A stretch of DNA of 7,329 nucleotides from Sulfurovum sp. (GCA_027083995.1 JALWME010000030.1:1-7329); one strand, 5' to 3'; numbered from the stretch's first letter, positions 1-6,694 are shown. Translations and numbers: made by a program. The notes: a model not told the origin generated them from the sequence alone.

Positions 1-731
1 ATATGGGTAATGATGGATATATCTCTATAGAAGTAGACCCTTTTCTCTCTTACGACACAGAAAGCACAATAGAAGAGGGGAAAAGACTTTTTGCAGCCAT
101 AGGCGAGCCCAATGTGATGGTCAAAGTGCCTGCAACTGAGGCAGGCTATGATGCCATGGAGGCCTTACTTTCTACAGGTATCTCTGTAAATGCCACTTTG
201 GTATTTTCACCCAAACAGGCAAAGCGATGTTTGAAGTCCATGAAAAAAGGCTTGGATGCATTTGATGCAAGTGGTGGTGGACGATGTGAAGCTGTTATTT
301 CTGTTTTTGTTAGCCGTTTTGATAGAATGCTTGACAAAGATTTGGCACATGAAGGCTTGGATGTCTCCAAAACAGGCATCTATAATGCGGCAAAAATTTA
401 CAACCTTATAGAATCCAACCATACCCCTTCGGTACGTACACTTTTTGCTAGTACTGGTGTAAAAGGTGATAGCCTGTCTCCAGATTATTATATGAGAGAA
501 TTGTTAGCTCCACATTCAGTCAATACAGCACCTTTGGCAACGATAGAAGCCTACATTTCCAAACCTGCTCCTACTCCGAAGTTACCTATAGATGAGAGTG
601 AGATAAACGGTTACTTTACCAAGCTGTCTGACAATGGCTTTGATATGGATGAGGTATATAGTGTTTTACTAAAAGAGGGGCTTGAAGCCTTTAAAAAGTC
701 ATTTCAAGAGATGTTAGATAGTATAGAGTAG
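1..731 (+). CDS. tal: Transaldolase, 5'-truncated by the window edge
   Basis: Transaldolase of the pentose phosphate pathway (cytosolic; moves a dihydroxyacetone unit between sugar phosphates through a Schiff-base lysine). The frame is open from the first base, so the ATG at position 3 is almost certainly internal: it lies in the family motif GNDGY(I/V)S(I/L)EV, and about 80-90 residues of a normal ~325-residue protein are missing. Counting from that Met, the motif MVKVPAT carries the likely catalytic lysine at residue 41. The strand motifs SVNATLVFS and SVFVSRFDR and the later segment TLFASTGVKG also fit the family. The C-terminus is complete, ending in TAG. The pilus ATPase gene starts 9 nt downstream, so the two are probably co-transcribed; no functional link is implied. 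Family assignment is firm, from recognised motifs; the exact subtype was not tested. Confidence 0.93.
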   Translation, partial: MGNDGYISIEVDPFLSYDTESTIEEGKRLFAAIGEPNVMVKVPATEAGYDAMEALLSTGISVNATLVFSPKQAKRCLKSMKKGLDAFDASGGGRCEAVISVFVSRFDRMLDKDLAHEGLDVSKTGIYNAAKIYNLIESNHTPSVRTLFASTGVKGDSLSPDYYMRELLAPHSVNTAPLATIEAYISKPAPTPKLPIDESEINGYFTKLSDNGFDMDEVYSVLLKEGLEAFKKSFQEMLDSIE

Positions 732-740
732 GGAGACAGG

Positions 741-1892
741 GTGGAAGAAAAACTTAAACTTTACCTAAGAACCATGATAAGTAATGGAGGCTCTGACCTT
801 CATATAAAATCAGGTGCAATAGTACGTGTACGTGTAGATGGTGTACTTAGGATGCTTGGAAAAGATATACTCACTGCTGAGATTGTAGATGGTATTGCAC
901 GTGAGATAACAAGTAAAGAGCAATATACTAAGCTCAAAGAAGACAAAAATCTAGACTTCACATATATTTTGGGGAAAGAGCATCGCTTTAGGGTAAATTT
1001 TTTTCATCAAATGGATGGCTTATCTGCTGTTTTCCGTATCATCCCTGTAAAAATAGCCACCCTTGAGGAGTTAAAATTACCAGAAGTGATTGATAGTTTT
1101 ACAGATATTCACCGTGGACTTGTACTGGTGACTGGTGTGACAGGCTCTGGTAAGTCTACTACACTTGCAGCTATTATAGATAAAATCAACAGAGAAGCAA
1201 AAAAGCATATTATTACCGTAGAAGATCCAATAGAATTCATCCATAAAGACAGAGGCTGTCTCATTAATCAAAGAGCGATAGGACAAGATACACACTCTTT
1301 TTCTGATGCACTAAGAGCAGCTCTAAGAGAAGATCCAGATATCATACTTGTTGGGGAGATGAGGGACTTGGAGACTATAGATATCGCGTTGCATGCGGCA
1401 AATACTGGTCACTTGGTATTTTCGACACTGCATACACTAGATGCGAAAGAGACTGTAGATAGGATTATTGGTATGTTTGGAAAAGAAGAGCAAAACCGTA
1501 TACGTTCTTCTTTGGCATCAGTACTTGAAGGTGTGATTTCCCAAAGGTTGATTCCCACCAAAATGGGGGGACGTGCTGCAGCTATAGAGGTACTGAAAAA
1601 AACAGCACGTATTGAACAGCTCATCATGGAAGACCGTGACTATGAGATACCAGATGCACTCTTTGAAGGTAAAGAGATTTATGGTACCCAAACCTTTGAT
1701 CAGGCACTTTTAGACCTTTTACGAGATGGGCGTATCTCTGAAGAAGTGACACTGGAGTATGCAACCAATCCAGCAGATATGAAACTTAAAATGGATGGAG
1801 TAGGTAGAGGAGCATTGGTAAAAGAGACCGATACTACACAAGAGGTGGATATTTTTGATTTTAAAGATGAAGAAGATAACATAGAGCCATAG
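741..1892 (+). CDS. PilT/PilU-family type IV pilus retraction ATPase
   Basis: Hexameric cytoplasmic ATPase of the secretion/retraction superfamily, 383 aa. The start is GTG at 741, supported by a purine-rich GGGAG at 731-735 and by the usual distance to the N-terminal SDLH motif (residues 18-21); an ATG at codon 12 would clip the PAS-like N-terminal domain. Visible motifs in order are Walker A GVTGSGKST (132-140, with Val where Pro is usual), Asp box ITVEDP (158-163), arm motif ALREDPD (194-200), Walker B DIILVGEMRD (200-209) and His box GHLVFSTLHT (223-232). The conserved PilT AIRNLIRE motif is degenerate here (ARIEQLIME), and an acidic tail of about 35 residues follows the usual PilT end. 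Length, tail and degenerate motif all favour a PilU-like paralogue over canonical PilT. No pilin or assembly gene lies nearby, so its partners must be elsewhere. Probably shares a transcript with tal. Confidence 0.9.
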   Translation: MEEKLKLYLRTMISNGGSDLHIKSGAIVRVRVDGVLRMLGKDILTAEIVDGIAREITSKEQYTKLKEDKNLDFTYILGKEHRFRVNFFHQMDGLSAVFRIIPVKIATLEELKLPEVIDSFTDIHRGLVLVTGVTGSGKSTTLAAIIDKINREAKKHIITVEDPIEFIHKDRGCLINQRAIGQDTHSFSDALRAALREDPDIILVGEMRDLETIDIALHAANTGHLVFSTLHTLDAKETVDRIIGMFGKEEQNRIRSSLASVLEGVISQRLIPTKMGGRAAAIEVLKKTARIEQLIMEDRDYEIPDALFEGKEIYGTQTFDQALLDLLRDGRISEEVTLEYATNPADMKLKMDGVGRGALVKETDTTQEVDIFDFKDEEDNIEP

Positions 1893-1938
1893 TAAACCCT
1901 ACCATTACATAAGAAAGATTATTTTAATCAGATTTAGA

Positions 1939-1944
1939 TATAAT
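1939..1944 (+). promoter_or_regulatory. -10 box of the predicted rplY promoter
   Basis: A perfect TATAAT sits in the AT-rich 81-nt gap between the pilus ATPase stop and rplY, inside the run TTTAGATATAATCC. This matches the sigma-70 style typical of Campylobacterota, with a strong extended -10, T-rich upstream sequence and no clear -35. Transcription would start near 1951, giving a leader of about 23 nt that contains the AAGGA ribosome site at 1963-1967. It would drive rplY, pth and the permease. Inferred from sequence only. Confidence 0.7.
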
Positions 1945-1973
1945 CCGCTTCTATTTTAATTTAAGGACAAAAT

Positions 1974-2510
1974 ATGTTAGAAGGTATCGTTAGAGAGAGT
2001 ATCGGAAAGACTACTGCAAAGAAGCTTAGAAGAGATGGTTATCTGACTGCTAACCTCTATGCCAATGGTATAGAGAACATTCAAGCTGCGTTTAAACGTG
2101 GTGAATTTGTAAGAGCAGTGAGAAAAAAGGATAGCCTAGCATTCCCAGTGAAAATTGCAGATAAAGAGTTAAATGTTGTAATCCAAGAGTATCAACTACA
2201 TCCAGTACATGGCGAAGTGGTGCATGTAGATTTGAGAGTGACTGTACCAGGACAGTTAACAAATTTCCTTGTACCTGTAGTGACACACGGAACCCCTGTT
2301 GGTCTTAAAAACAAAGGTGTACTTGTTATCTCTAAAAAAAGATTAAAAGTAAGAGGTGCTATTGAAAATATGCCTGCAAAATTTGATCTTGATGTAGAGC
2401 CGTTAAACAGAGACGACTCAATCCTTGTAAGAGATATAGATGTTCCAGCAAATTGTCGTTTGATGGACAGACCAGATGTTGCTATCTGTGGTGTAATCAA
2501 AGCAAAATAA
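1974..2510 (+). CDS. rplY: 50S ribosomal protein L25 (general stress protein Ctc type)
   Basis: 5S rRNA-binding protein of the large ribosomal subunit, 178 aa, which is the long Ctc/TL5 form rather than the ~94-aa E. coli form. The N-terminal 5S-binding domain covers roughly residues 3-90, with the family signature around QEYQLHPVHGEVVHVDL (71-87). A C-terminal TL5-type beta domain covers about 95-175, with the LVRDIDVP-type segment near its end. The ATG at 1974 follows AAGGA at 1963-1967 with good spacing, and a TATAAT promoter lies just upstream. pth begins 20 nt after the stop, an adjacency conserved in Campylobacter and many other bacteria. No anomalies seen. Confidence 0.95.
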   Translation: MLEGIVRESIGKTTAKKLRRDGYLTANLYANGIENIQAAFKRGEFVRAVRKKDSLAFPVKIADKELNVVIQEYQLHPVHGEVVHVDLRVTVPGQLTNFLVPVVTHGTPVGLKNKGVLVISKKRLKVRGAIENMPAKFDLDVEPLNRDDSILVRDIDVPANCRLMDRPDVAICGVIKAK

Positions 2511-2530
2511 GAATGACAAAGTAAAAAGTC

Positions 2531-3112
2531 ATGATACTTTTCGTAGGTCTAGGTAATCCAGGATCACAATACGAAGAGACACGACACAATATAGGCTTCA
2601 AAGTCATCGACAAACTTGTCTCTGACTTAGGGGCTAGAGAAATCTCCAAAACTTCGTTTCATGGTATGCTGTTTCGTACCACTAATACACTTTTTTTAAA
2701 ACCCACAACCTATATGAACCTTTCAGGTAAATCTCTACAGCCAGTCAAGCATTTTTTTAAAGTAGAGCTTGAAGATGTGATTGTTATACATGACGACATA
2801 GACTTGCCTTTTGGTGCTTTGCGTTTTAAAAAAGGTGGTGGACATGGTGGACATAATGGGCTTAAATCTATAGATGAAACTGTCACAAAAGAGTACATAC
2901 GTGTAAGGGTAGGTGTGGGTAAACCCGAGCATAAGTCACAAGTAGCTGACTATGTCCTGCATGATTTTAATGAGAAAGAGAAGAAATGGCTAAACGCTTT
3001 GATACACCATGTGTCAGAAGCTTGCAAAGCATTGAGAGTAGAAGGATTAAACGTAGTAAAATCAAACTATTCTTTAAAGTCCATAGAGCAACTTCACGGT
3101 GAAGGAGTATGA
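2531..3112 (+). CDS. pth: Peptidyl-tRNA hydrolase
   Basis: Cleaves the ester bond of peptidyl-tRNAs released by stalled ribosomes, recycling tRNA; essential in most bacteria. The protein is 193 aa, normal for bacterial Pth1. All key residues are visible by comparison with the E. coli enzyme: Asn9 in GLGNPG, catalytic His19 in TRHNIGF, Asn63 in YMNLSG, Asp88 in HDDIDLPFG and Asn109 in GGHGGHNGL. The ATG at 2531 gives the canonical N-terminus even though no strong Shine-Dalgarno is visible, so translation may be coupled to rplY, 20 nt upstream. Its stop overlaps the next start (ATGA at 3109-3112), which implies coupling to the permease gene. Confidence 0.96.
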   Translation: MILFVGLGNPGSQYEETRHNIGFKVIDKLVSDLGAREISKTSFHGMLFRTTNTLFLKPTTYMNLSGKSLQPVKHFFKVELEDVIVIHDDIDLPFGALRFKKGGGHGGHNGLKSIDETVTKEYIRVRVGVGKPEHKSQVADYVLHDFNEKEKKWLNALIHHVSEACKALRVEGLNVVKSNYSLKSIEQLHGEGV

Positions 3113-4191
3113 GTTTATTATCTCCTTCCTTGCACTTTAGATACCTCTCCTCACTCTATATTAAAAATCTGTTGGCTATTCTTTTTGGACTTTCGTTTGC
3201 GTTTGCAATGATTGATTATTTTCAGCATATCCAACAGTTGGATGTGGCAGGAAACTATAAAATACTCTATATTTTTTATATGTGGCAAGAGGCATTGGGT
3301 TTGCTTTATCCCCTGGCGATTGTTTTTTCTGTTATCATGACAAAGCTCTCACTGGTAAAACACAATACGATGGGTGCATTTCATGCTTTTGGCTATAACA
3401 AAAAAAGACTTTTTTCCCCCCTGCTTGTTGTAGCATCATTGACCTATGCTATTTTTACATTTTTACATACTACAGAGTTTTCTTATGCCAAAAACAAGGC
3501 AGGTTTTTTACTGAAAAATGAATTACATGCCTACAATGTAAATGATCTTTTTTTTAAATATAACGATACCTTTGTCTATATCAAAAAGTTAAATCCTATA
3601 GAAAAAAAGATAGAAGATATTACTATATTTAAGGTAGAAGGCTATCAGGTACGCTATACCATCAATGCCCAAAGTGCAACGTTTGATGGCTATGAGTGGG
3701 ATGCAGTAGATGCCATACTCAAAACACATATCTACAAAGACGGCACATTGGAAAGATATAGTGTAGAACATAAAAAAAGTATCAAGACACTACAAGGGTA
3801 TAAACCTAAAATCATTGAATCTCTCTATGAAGGAAAAGCACTTAATATTATAGATGCATACAATACATGGCAACTATTAGACCGCCAACATCTCAATTCA
3901 GATAAAATACGTGCTTCATTTTATGACAAAGTAGTGCTACCTCTTTTTGCTATAGCGATGATACTTATTCTTTTTTTCAAATTACCATTTCATGCACGTA
4001 TGATGAACTTTGGAGGGGTCATAGCACTTTCTTTGGGAGCTACATTTGTAGTATGGGGCATTCTTTTTGGTCTAGGACAGATAGGCGCCAATGGAGTTTT
4101 GTCTCCTGAAATCTCTACGGTTTTACCTATAGTGCTTTTATGGATTTACGCTTTGTATGTCTATTTTACAGATGAGGTCATAGTAAAGTAA
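3109..4191 (+). CDS. LptF/LptG (YjgP/YjgQ) family permease
   Basis: Inner-membrane subunit of the family that, with LptB and LptC, extracts lipopolysaccharide or lipooligosaccharide for transport to the outer membrane. The protein is 360 aa with the family's six-helix plan: hydrophobic segments at about 20-36, 55-80 and 101-120, a long soluble beta-rich (periplasmic) stretch at about 125-265, then segments at about 275-292, 302-323 and 337-353. The N-terminal RYLSSLYIKNLL and the loop around GAFHAFGYNKKRL resemble the cytoplasmic coupling region of LptF/G proteins. The ATG at 3109 overlaps the pth stop by 4 nt and has AAGGAG just upstream inside pth. The order rplY-pth-permease matches what I recall for C. 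jejuni. LptF and LptG cannot be told apart reliably from sequence alone; the position favours the LptG slot. Confidence 0.88.
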   Translation: MSLLSPSLHFRYLSSLYIKNLLAILFGLSFAFAMIDYFQHIQQLDVAGNYKILYIFYMWQEALGLLYPLAIVFSVIMTKLSLVKHNTMGAFHAFGYNKKRLFSPLLVVASLTYAIFTFLHTTEFSYAKNKAGFLLKNELHAYNVNDLFFKYNDTFVYIKKLNPIEKKIEDITIFKVEGYQVRYTINAQSATFDGYEWDAVDAILKTHIYKDGTLERYSVEHKKSIKTLQGYKPKIIESLYEGKALNIIDAYNTWQLLDRQHLNSDKIRASFYDKVVLPLFAIAMILILFFKLPFHARMMNFGGVIALSLGATFVVWGILFGLGQIGANGVLSPEISTVLPIVLLWIYALYVYFTDEVIVK

Positions 4192-4246
4192 CGCTTTTTC
4201 TCTACCATAAGAAATGATGATTTAATCAAACAAACTATACATTGTT

Positions 4247-4253
4247 AAAGGAG
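4247..4253 (+). promoter_or_regulatory. Strong ribosome binding site for the RHS lipoprotein start
   Basis: AAAGGAG lies 6 nt before the ATG at 4260. It is one of the best Shine-Dalgarno sequences in the window and fixes that ATG as the intended start, even though the frame it opens closes after 14 codons in the printed sequence. The short gap after the permease (68 nt) shows only a weak candidate -10 (TATACA, 4236-4241) and no hairpin terminator, so the gene may use read-through. Confidence 0.65.
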
Positions 4254-4279
4254 AAAAAGATGAAACAGATTCTAAAAAC

Positions 4280-4287
4280 GGGGGGGG
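4280..4287 (+). repeat. Poly-G tract (G8), candidate phase-variation switch
   Basis: Eight consecutive G lie 20 nt after the A of the RHS lipoprotein start codon, between the n-region and h-region codons of its signal peptide. G8 leaves the start codon in a frame that stops at 4302; G9 (or G6) would join it to the signal peptide as MKQILKTGGGTIKPLS. G7 also stops, at 4294-4296. Poly-G tracts of about 8 or more near gene starts are the classic slipped-strand contingency loci of Campylobacter and Helicobacter. I noticed no other G run this long in the window. Confidence 0.7.
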
Positions 4288-5628
4288 AACTATTAAACCA
4301 TTAAGTCTCTTGGTTTCTACACTCCTCACACTCACACTCTTTACAGGCTGTGGTTCAAACCGTCACAGTGATACCCAAAACGCTTTCTACCTCACACCCC
4401 TGCAAACAGCCAGCACCAAAAGTCTCAGGGGTAGACCTTGTGCGTGGAGATGTCACCTTGAGCCAAAGGCAACATAGCCAGTAAAACCCAAACCATCAAC
4501 GGTACAGCATTCACTACAAGCTACACTTACAATGAACAAGATAAACTAGAGAGCCAAACCTACCCAAGTGGCAAAGTCCTCACCTATGACTACAATGCCC
4601 AAGGAGAACTAAGCAGCATCAGTATAGATGGTACCCCTTTCATCAGCGACATAAAGACCAACCAAAACGGACTCACCAGTTATACTTACGCAGACGGCAC
4701 TACCCACACCAGAGCATACGACACCAACGGCAGAGTCACCAAACTCATCTACCCTGACTACACAGAAGCAGTAAGCTACAACAAAGTAAGCAACATCACA
4801 AGCATCACAGCAGATGAGACCACAAAGCAGTACAACTATGACTTGGTAGACAGACTCACAAGCTATGAACAAAACGCTACTGACTACCAAAGATTTACTT
4901 ACGATGCCAATGGTAACAGACTTACGCAAAACCAAGAGGTCAACAAAAGCCAAAGCTATATCTATACAGACAATACCAATACTTTAGAGGGCATAAAGTA
5001 TTATCACACCTTGGATGAAAACACCACAACCATTACCAAAGACATCAACTACACCTATGACAAAACTGGCAACATCATCAGTGACGGCACATACACCTAC
5101 ACCTACGATGGCAGAAACAGACTGACCAAAGTAGATGAGAACGTCACCTACCAGTACAACTATGATAACAAGAGAGTAAGTAAAACAGTAAACAACCAAA
5201 CCACCTACTACCTCTATGAAGCACATAAACTCATAGGTGAATACCAAGAAGACGGTACTGCTACAAAAGAGTATGTCTACTATAACGACATACCTATAGC
5301 AGTCATCACAGACACAGATACCCACAAGATATACACCGACCATCTAGATACTCCTAGAAGAGTAGCAGATAACACAAACAACATCGTATGGGAGTGGGAG
5401 AGCAAACCCTTTGGAGAAGACAAACCAACAGGAAGCTATACGCTGAACCTACGTTTCCCTGGACAGTACTTTGACTCTGAGACCAATACTCACTATAATA
5501 TCAACAGAGACTACAACCCAATCATAGGACGCTACATACAATCTGACCCTATTGGGTTTGATGGTGGGGTGAATACTTTTGGGTATGTTAAAAATAACCC
5601 TATTGATTCTATAGATTTGGAAGGATTG

Positions 5629-5916
5629 AAATGTACTGTAAAACAGCAAATAAAGTTGCAACTAGCAGTACAAATTTCATGCAAGTGGACACCTAGAAAA
5701 TGTACAGCAAATGATAGTTGTATAGAAAATAAAGCTAAGATAGGTGTTAATTCTGCATGTGCAACTGCTCGAAAAGCCATAAATAATAAGTGTTATAATG
5801 GTGGAGACAGTGGACATAAACAAGCTAGACTAGATGCTATTAATGCACTTAATATATGCTTAAAGCTGACAAGTCAATGCTGTAAAGATAGTTGGTTAAA
5901 TACAGATAATTGGTTT
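5629..5916 (+). other. Variable cysteine-rich RHS C-terminal tip (putative toxin domain)
   Basis: This is the 96-codon segment after the conserved core end (DLEGL), the place where polymorphic RHS proteins carry exchangeable toxin domains. It has nine cysteines, including a CC pair near the end, and a CYNGGDSGHKQA segment (GGDSGH at 514-519 of the reconstructed protein) followed by an Ala-rich helix ending in NICLKL. The GGDxGHxxA pattern recalls tips seen on other proteobacterial RHS proteins, but I cannot name the family or activity with confidence. Codon use shifts from the C-ending codons of the core (aac, acc, tac) to AT-rich codons here and in the next gene, as expected for a swapped-in module. 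Toxin activity is inferred from position and from the adjacent immunity-like gene. Confidence 0.6.
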
Positions 5917-5921
5917 TAGTA

Positions 5922-6416
5922 ATGCAGAATATAAAAAGAGAAATAATTGAAACTTTTAACAATTCTAAGATTCCTCAGTTGGATGACTCTAAAATGAATT
6001 ATCTGGACTGGGAAAGAAAGGAAGTAATTAATTTTTTTAAAAATAAACGTTGGGAAGATATTACTCTAGAATATCTTTGGTCATATGATGGAGACAAGAC
6101 GGTATTGTTATCCTTGCTGCCACTAGAGTATTATTTGTACTATATTAAATCTTTTTTGATACTTAGTATTGAAAACTGCACAAAGATAGATTTGTTATGT
6201 GATACTATAGTCTATTCTTTTCATATAAAATTTATCGACAAAACAATAAACCATTTAGCAGTAGAAAGATTTAATGCACTGACAAAAAAACAACTAGAGG
6301 TTATAATGAAATATCTTGATTATATGAAAACAGAGTATGGTGATATAATAGATAAATGGGGTCTCAATGAAGCTAGGTCGAGTGTAGAAAAAGTAATAAA
6401 AAATAGACTACGTTAA
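5922..6416 (+). CDS. Putative immunity protein (DUF6714-like) for the RHS tip
   Basis: Small soluble protein of 164 aa, no signal peptide. The chosen start is ATG 5922, 2 nt after the RHS stop; an in-frame TTG at 5910 inside the RHS gene is unlikely. No Shine-Dalgarno is visible, so translation is probably coupled to the toxin gene, a usual arrangement for toxin-immunity pairs. The pattern RWEDIT (43-48), LLPLEYYLYYIKSFL (65-79), ERFNALTKKQ (115-124) and a helix to about 135 recalls DUF6714 proteins, which follow the scheme W.di...L, L.pe.y.YylpaFL, ERF..Lt..Q...i..fL.ym. That match is from memory. The gene is AT-rich like the toxin tip and unlike the RHS core. The likely role is binding and neutralising the tip in the cytoplasm. 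It stays intact although the RHS 5' end is broken, which fits retention for self-protection. Confidence 0.62.
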   Translation: MQNIKREIIETFNNSKIPQLDDSKMNYLDWERKEVINFFKNKRWEDITLEYLWSYDGDKTVLLSLLPLEYYLYYIKSFLILSIENCTKIDLLCDTIVYSFHIKFIDKTINHLAVERFNALTKKQLEVIMKYLDYMKTEYGDIIDKWGLNEARSSVEKVIKNRLR

Positions 6417-6422
6417 CTTAAG

Positions 6423-6511
6423 GCATAGGGGTCAAGGCATAGGAAAGGGCATAGAAGCATAGAAAGCATAGGGGTCAAAAGCATGCAAGCATAAAAGCAT
6501 AAGGGAGCATA
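6423..6511 (+). repeat. Array of GCAT(A)-centred short repeats
   Basis: Nine GCAT words start at 6423, 6437, 6449, 6457, 6466, 6481, 6489, 6497 and 6507, spaced 8-15 nt, mostly in A/G-rich contexts (AGCATA, GGCATAGG). A 13-mer, GCATAGGGGTCAA, occurs exactly twice (6423-6435 and 6466-6478). Two inverted copies (ATGC at 6519 and 6525) follow, so AGCAT at 6506-6510 can pair with ATGCT at 6519-6523. The array begins 6 nt after the immunity gene stop and ends about 45 nt before a transposase fragment. Such arrays next to RAYT genes suggest REP-like or target-site sequence; that link is inference. Confidence 0.6.
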
Positions 6512-6556
6512 CGGGGTGATGCTAATGCTAAATAATGTTCTACCATGGAGTGACAA

Positions 6557-6694
6557 ATGGCAAGACGACCACGTATAGAGACAGCAGGCTATTACCATAT
6601 CATTAACAGAGGAGTAGAGCAAAGAGTCATCTTTAAAGAAGCTTCTGATTATGAATATTTTTCTGGCTCCCACGTGTATAGTCAAGAGCCATAG
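6557..6694 (+). pseudogene. N-terminal fragment of an IS200-like/REP-associated tyrosine transposase
   Basis: ATG 6557 with GGAG at 6547-6550 opens a 45-codon frame. Its first ~35 residues are typical of the RAYT / Y1_Tnp (TnpA-REP) family: MARRPRIETAG, then YHIINRGV with the conserved H...NRG, then IFKEASDYEYF. Homology seems to end near 6660; the last codons before TAG 6692-6694 look like foreign sequence. Intact members run to about 200 residues or more and carry the HUH metal motif and catalytic Tyr further on, both absent here, so the fragment cannot transpose. The good ribosome site and intact N-terminus suggest a 3' deletion that joined it to the flank of the hemerythrin gene. Family call is from motif recognition. 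Confidence 0.75.

Larger units (their letters stand above)
4260..5919 (+). pseudogene. RHS-repeat lipoprotein with toxin-like C-terminal tip, frameshifted (possibly phase-OFF)
   Basis: From ATG 4260 the printed frame ends at TAA 4302-4304. A lipoprotein signal (h-region about LSLLVSTLLTLTLFTGC) is readable one register away from just after a G8 run (4280-4287). A second register is coherent at 4419-4461 (KVSGVDLVRGDVTLS) and a third from 4465 to TAG 5917-5919. Adding one G at 4280-4287, removing one A at 4418-4421 and one C at 4463-4464 gives an unbroken 552-aa protein. Its parts are n-region K2/K6/K13, lipobox Cys31, YD repeats (YTYN..., YTYADG, FTYDANGNRL, YTYDKTGN, YTYDGRNRLTKV), the RHS-associated core from HLDTPRRV (361) through RFPGQYFDSE to DPIGFDGG (429) and NNPIDSIDLEGL (to 456), then a 96-aa variable tip. 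RHS proteins are usually far longer, so this is a compact member. Only a TTG at 4843 could start the core independently, without a ribosome site. The immunity-like gene follows by 2 nt. Pseudogene, phase-variable gene and sequencing error are all possible. Confidence 0.8.

Noticed and set aside
3..5. ATG at position 3 as the true start of transaldolase
   Set aside because: The frame is open to the edge and the Met is followed at once by an internal family motif; a true start would leave the enzyme about 85 residues short.
4843..4845. TTG at 4843 as the genuine start of the RHS protein
   Set aside because: The frame is open back to 4462 with clear RHS repeats, there is no ribosome site, and a lipoprotein leader with a strong start lies upstream.
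4609..5343. Long - strand open frames opposite the RHS core (4609-4953 and 4984-5343)
   Set aside because: They are Val/Cys-rich translations of the complement of repetitive C-rich RHS codons, with no ribosome site or recognisable domain; the + strand frame has clear RHS motifs.
5910..5921. TTG start for the immunity gene inside the RHS coding end
   Set aside because: The ATG at 5922 is 12 nt downstream, does not overlap the RHS frame, and no ribosome site favours the TTG.
6421..6532. CRISPR array
   Set aside because: The repeated word is only 4-6 nt with irregular 8-15 nt spacing, there is no 25-40 nt direct repeat with spacers, and no cas gene is present.
6413..6685. A 90-codon - strand frame across the GCAT array and transposase fragment
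   Set aside because: Its C-terminal half is just the translated repeat array and it is antisense to a recognisable RAYT N-terminus; no family resemblance.
6664..6691. Hairpin TGGCTC/GAGCCA as a terminator for the hemerythrin gene
   Set aside because: Only a 6-bp stem with a 16-nt loop, and no U-run follows on either strand.
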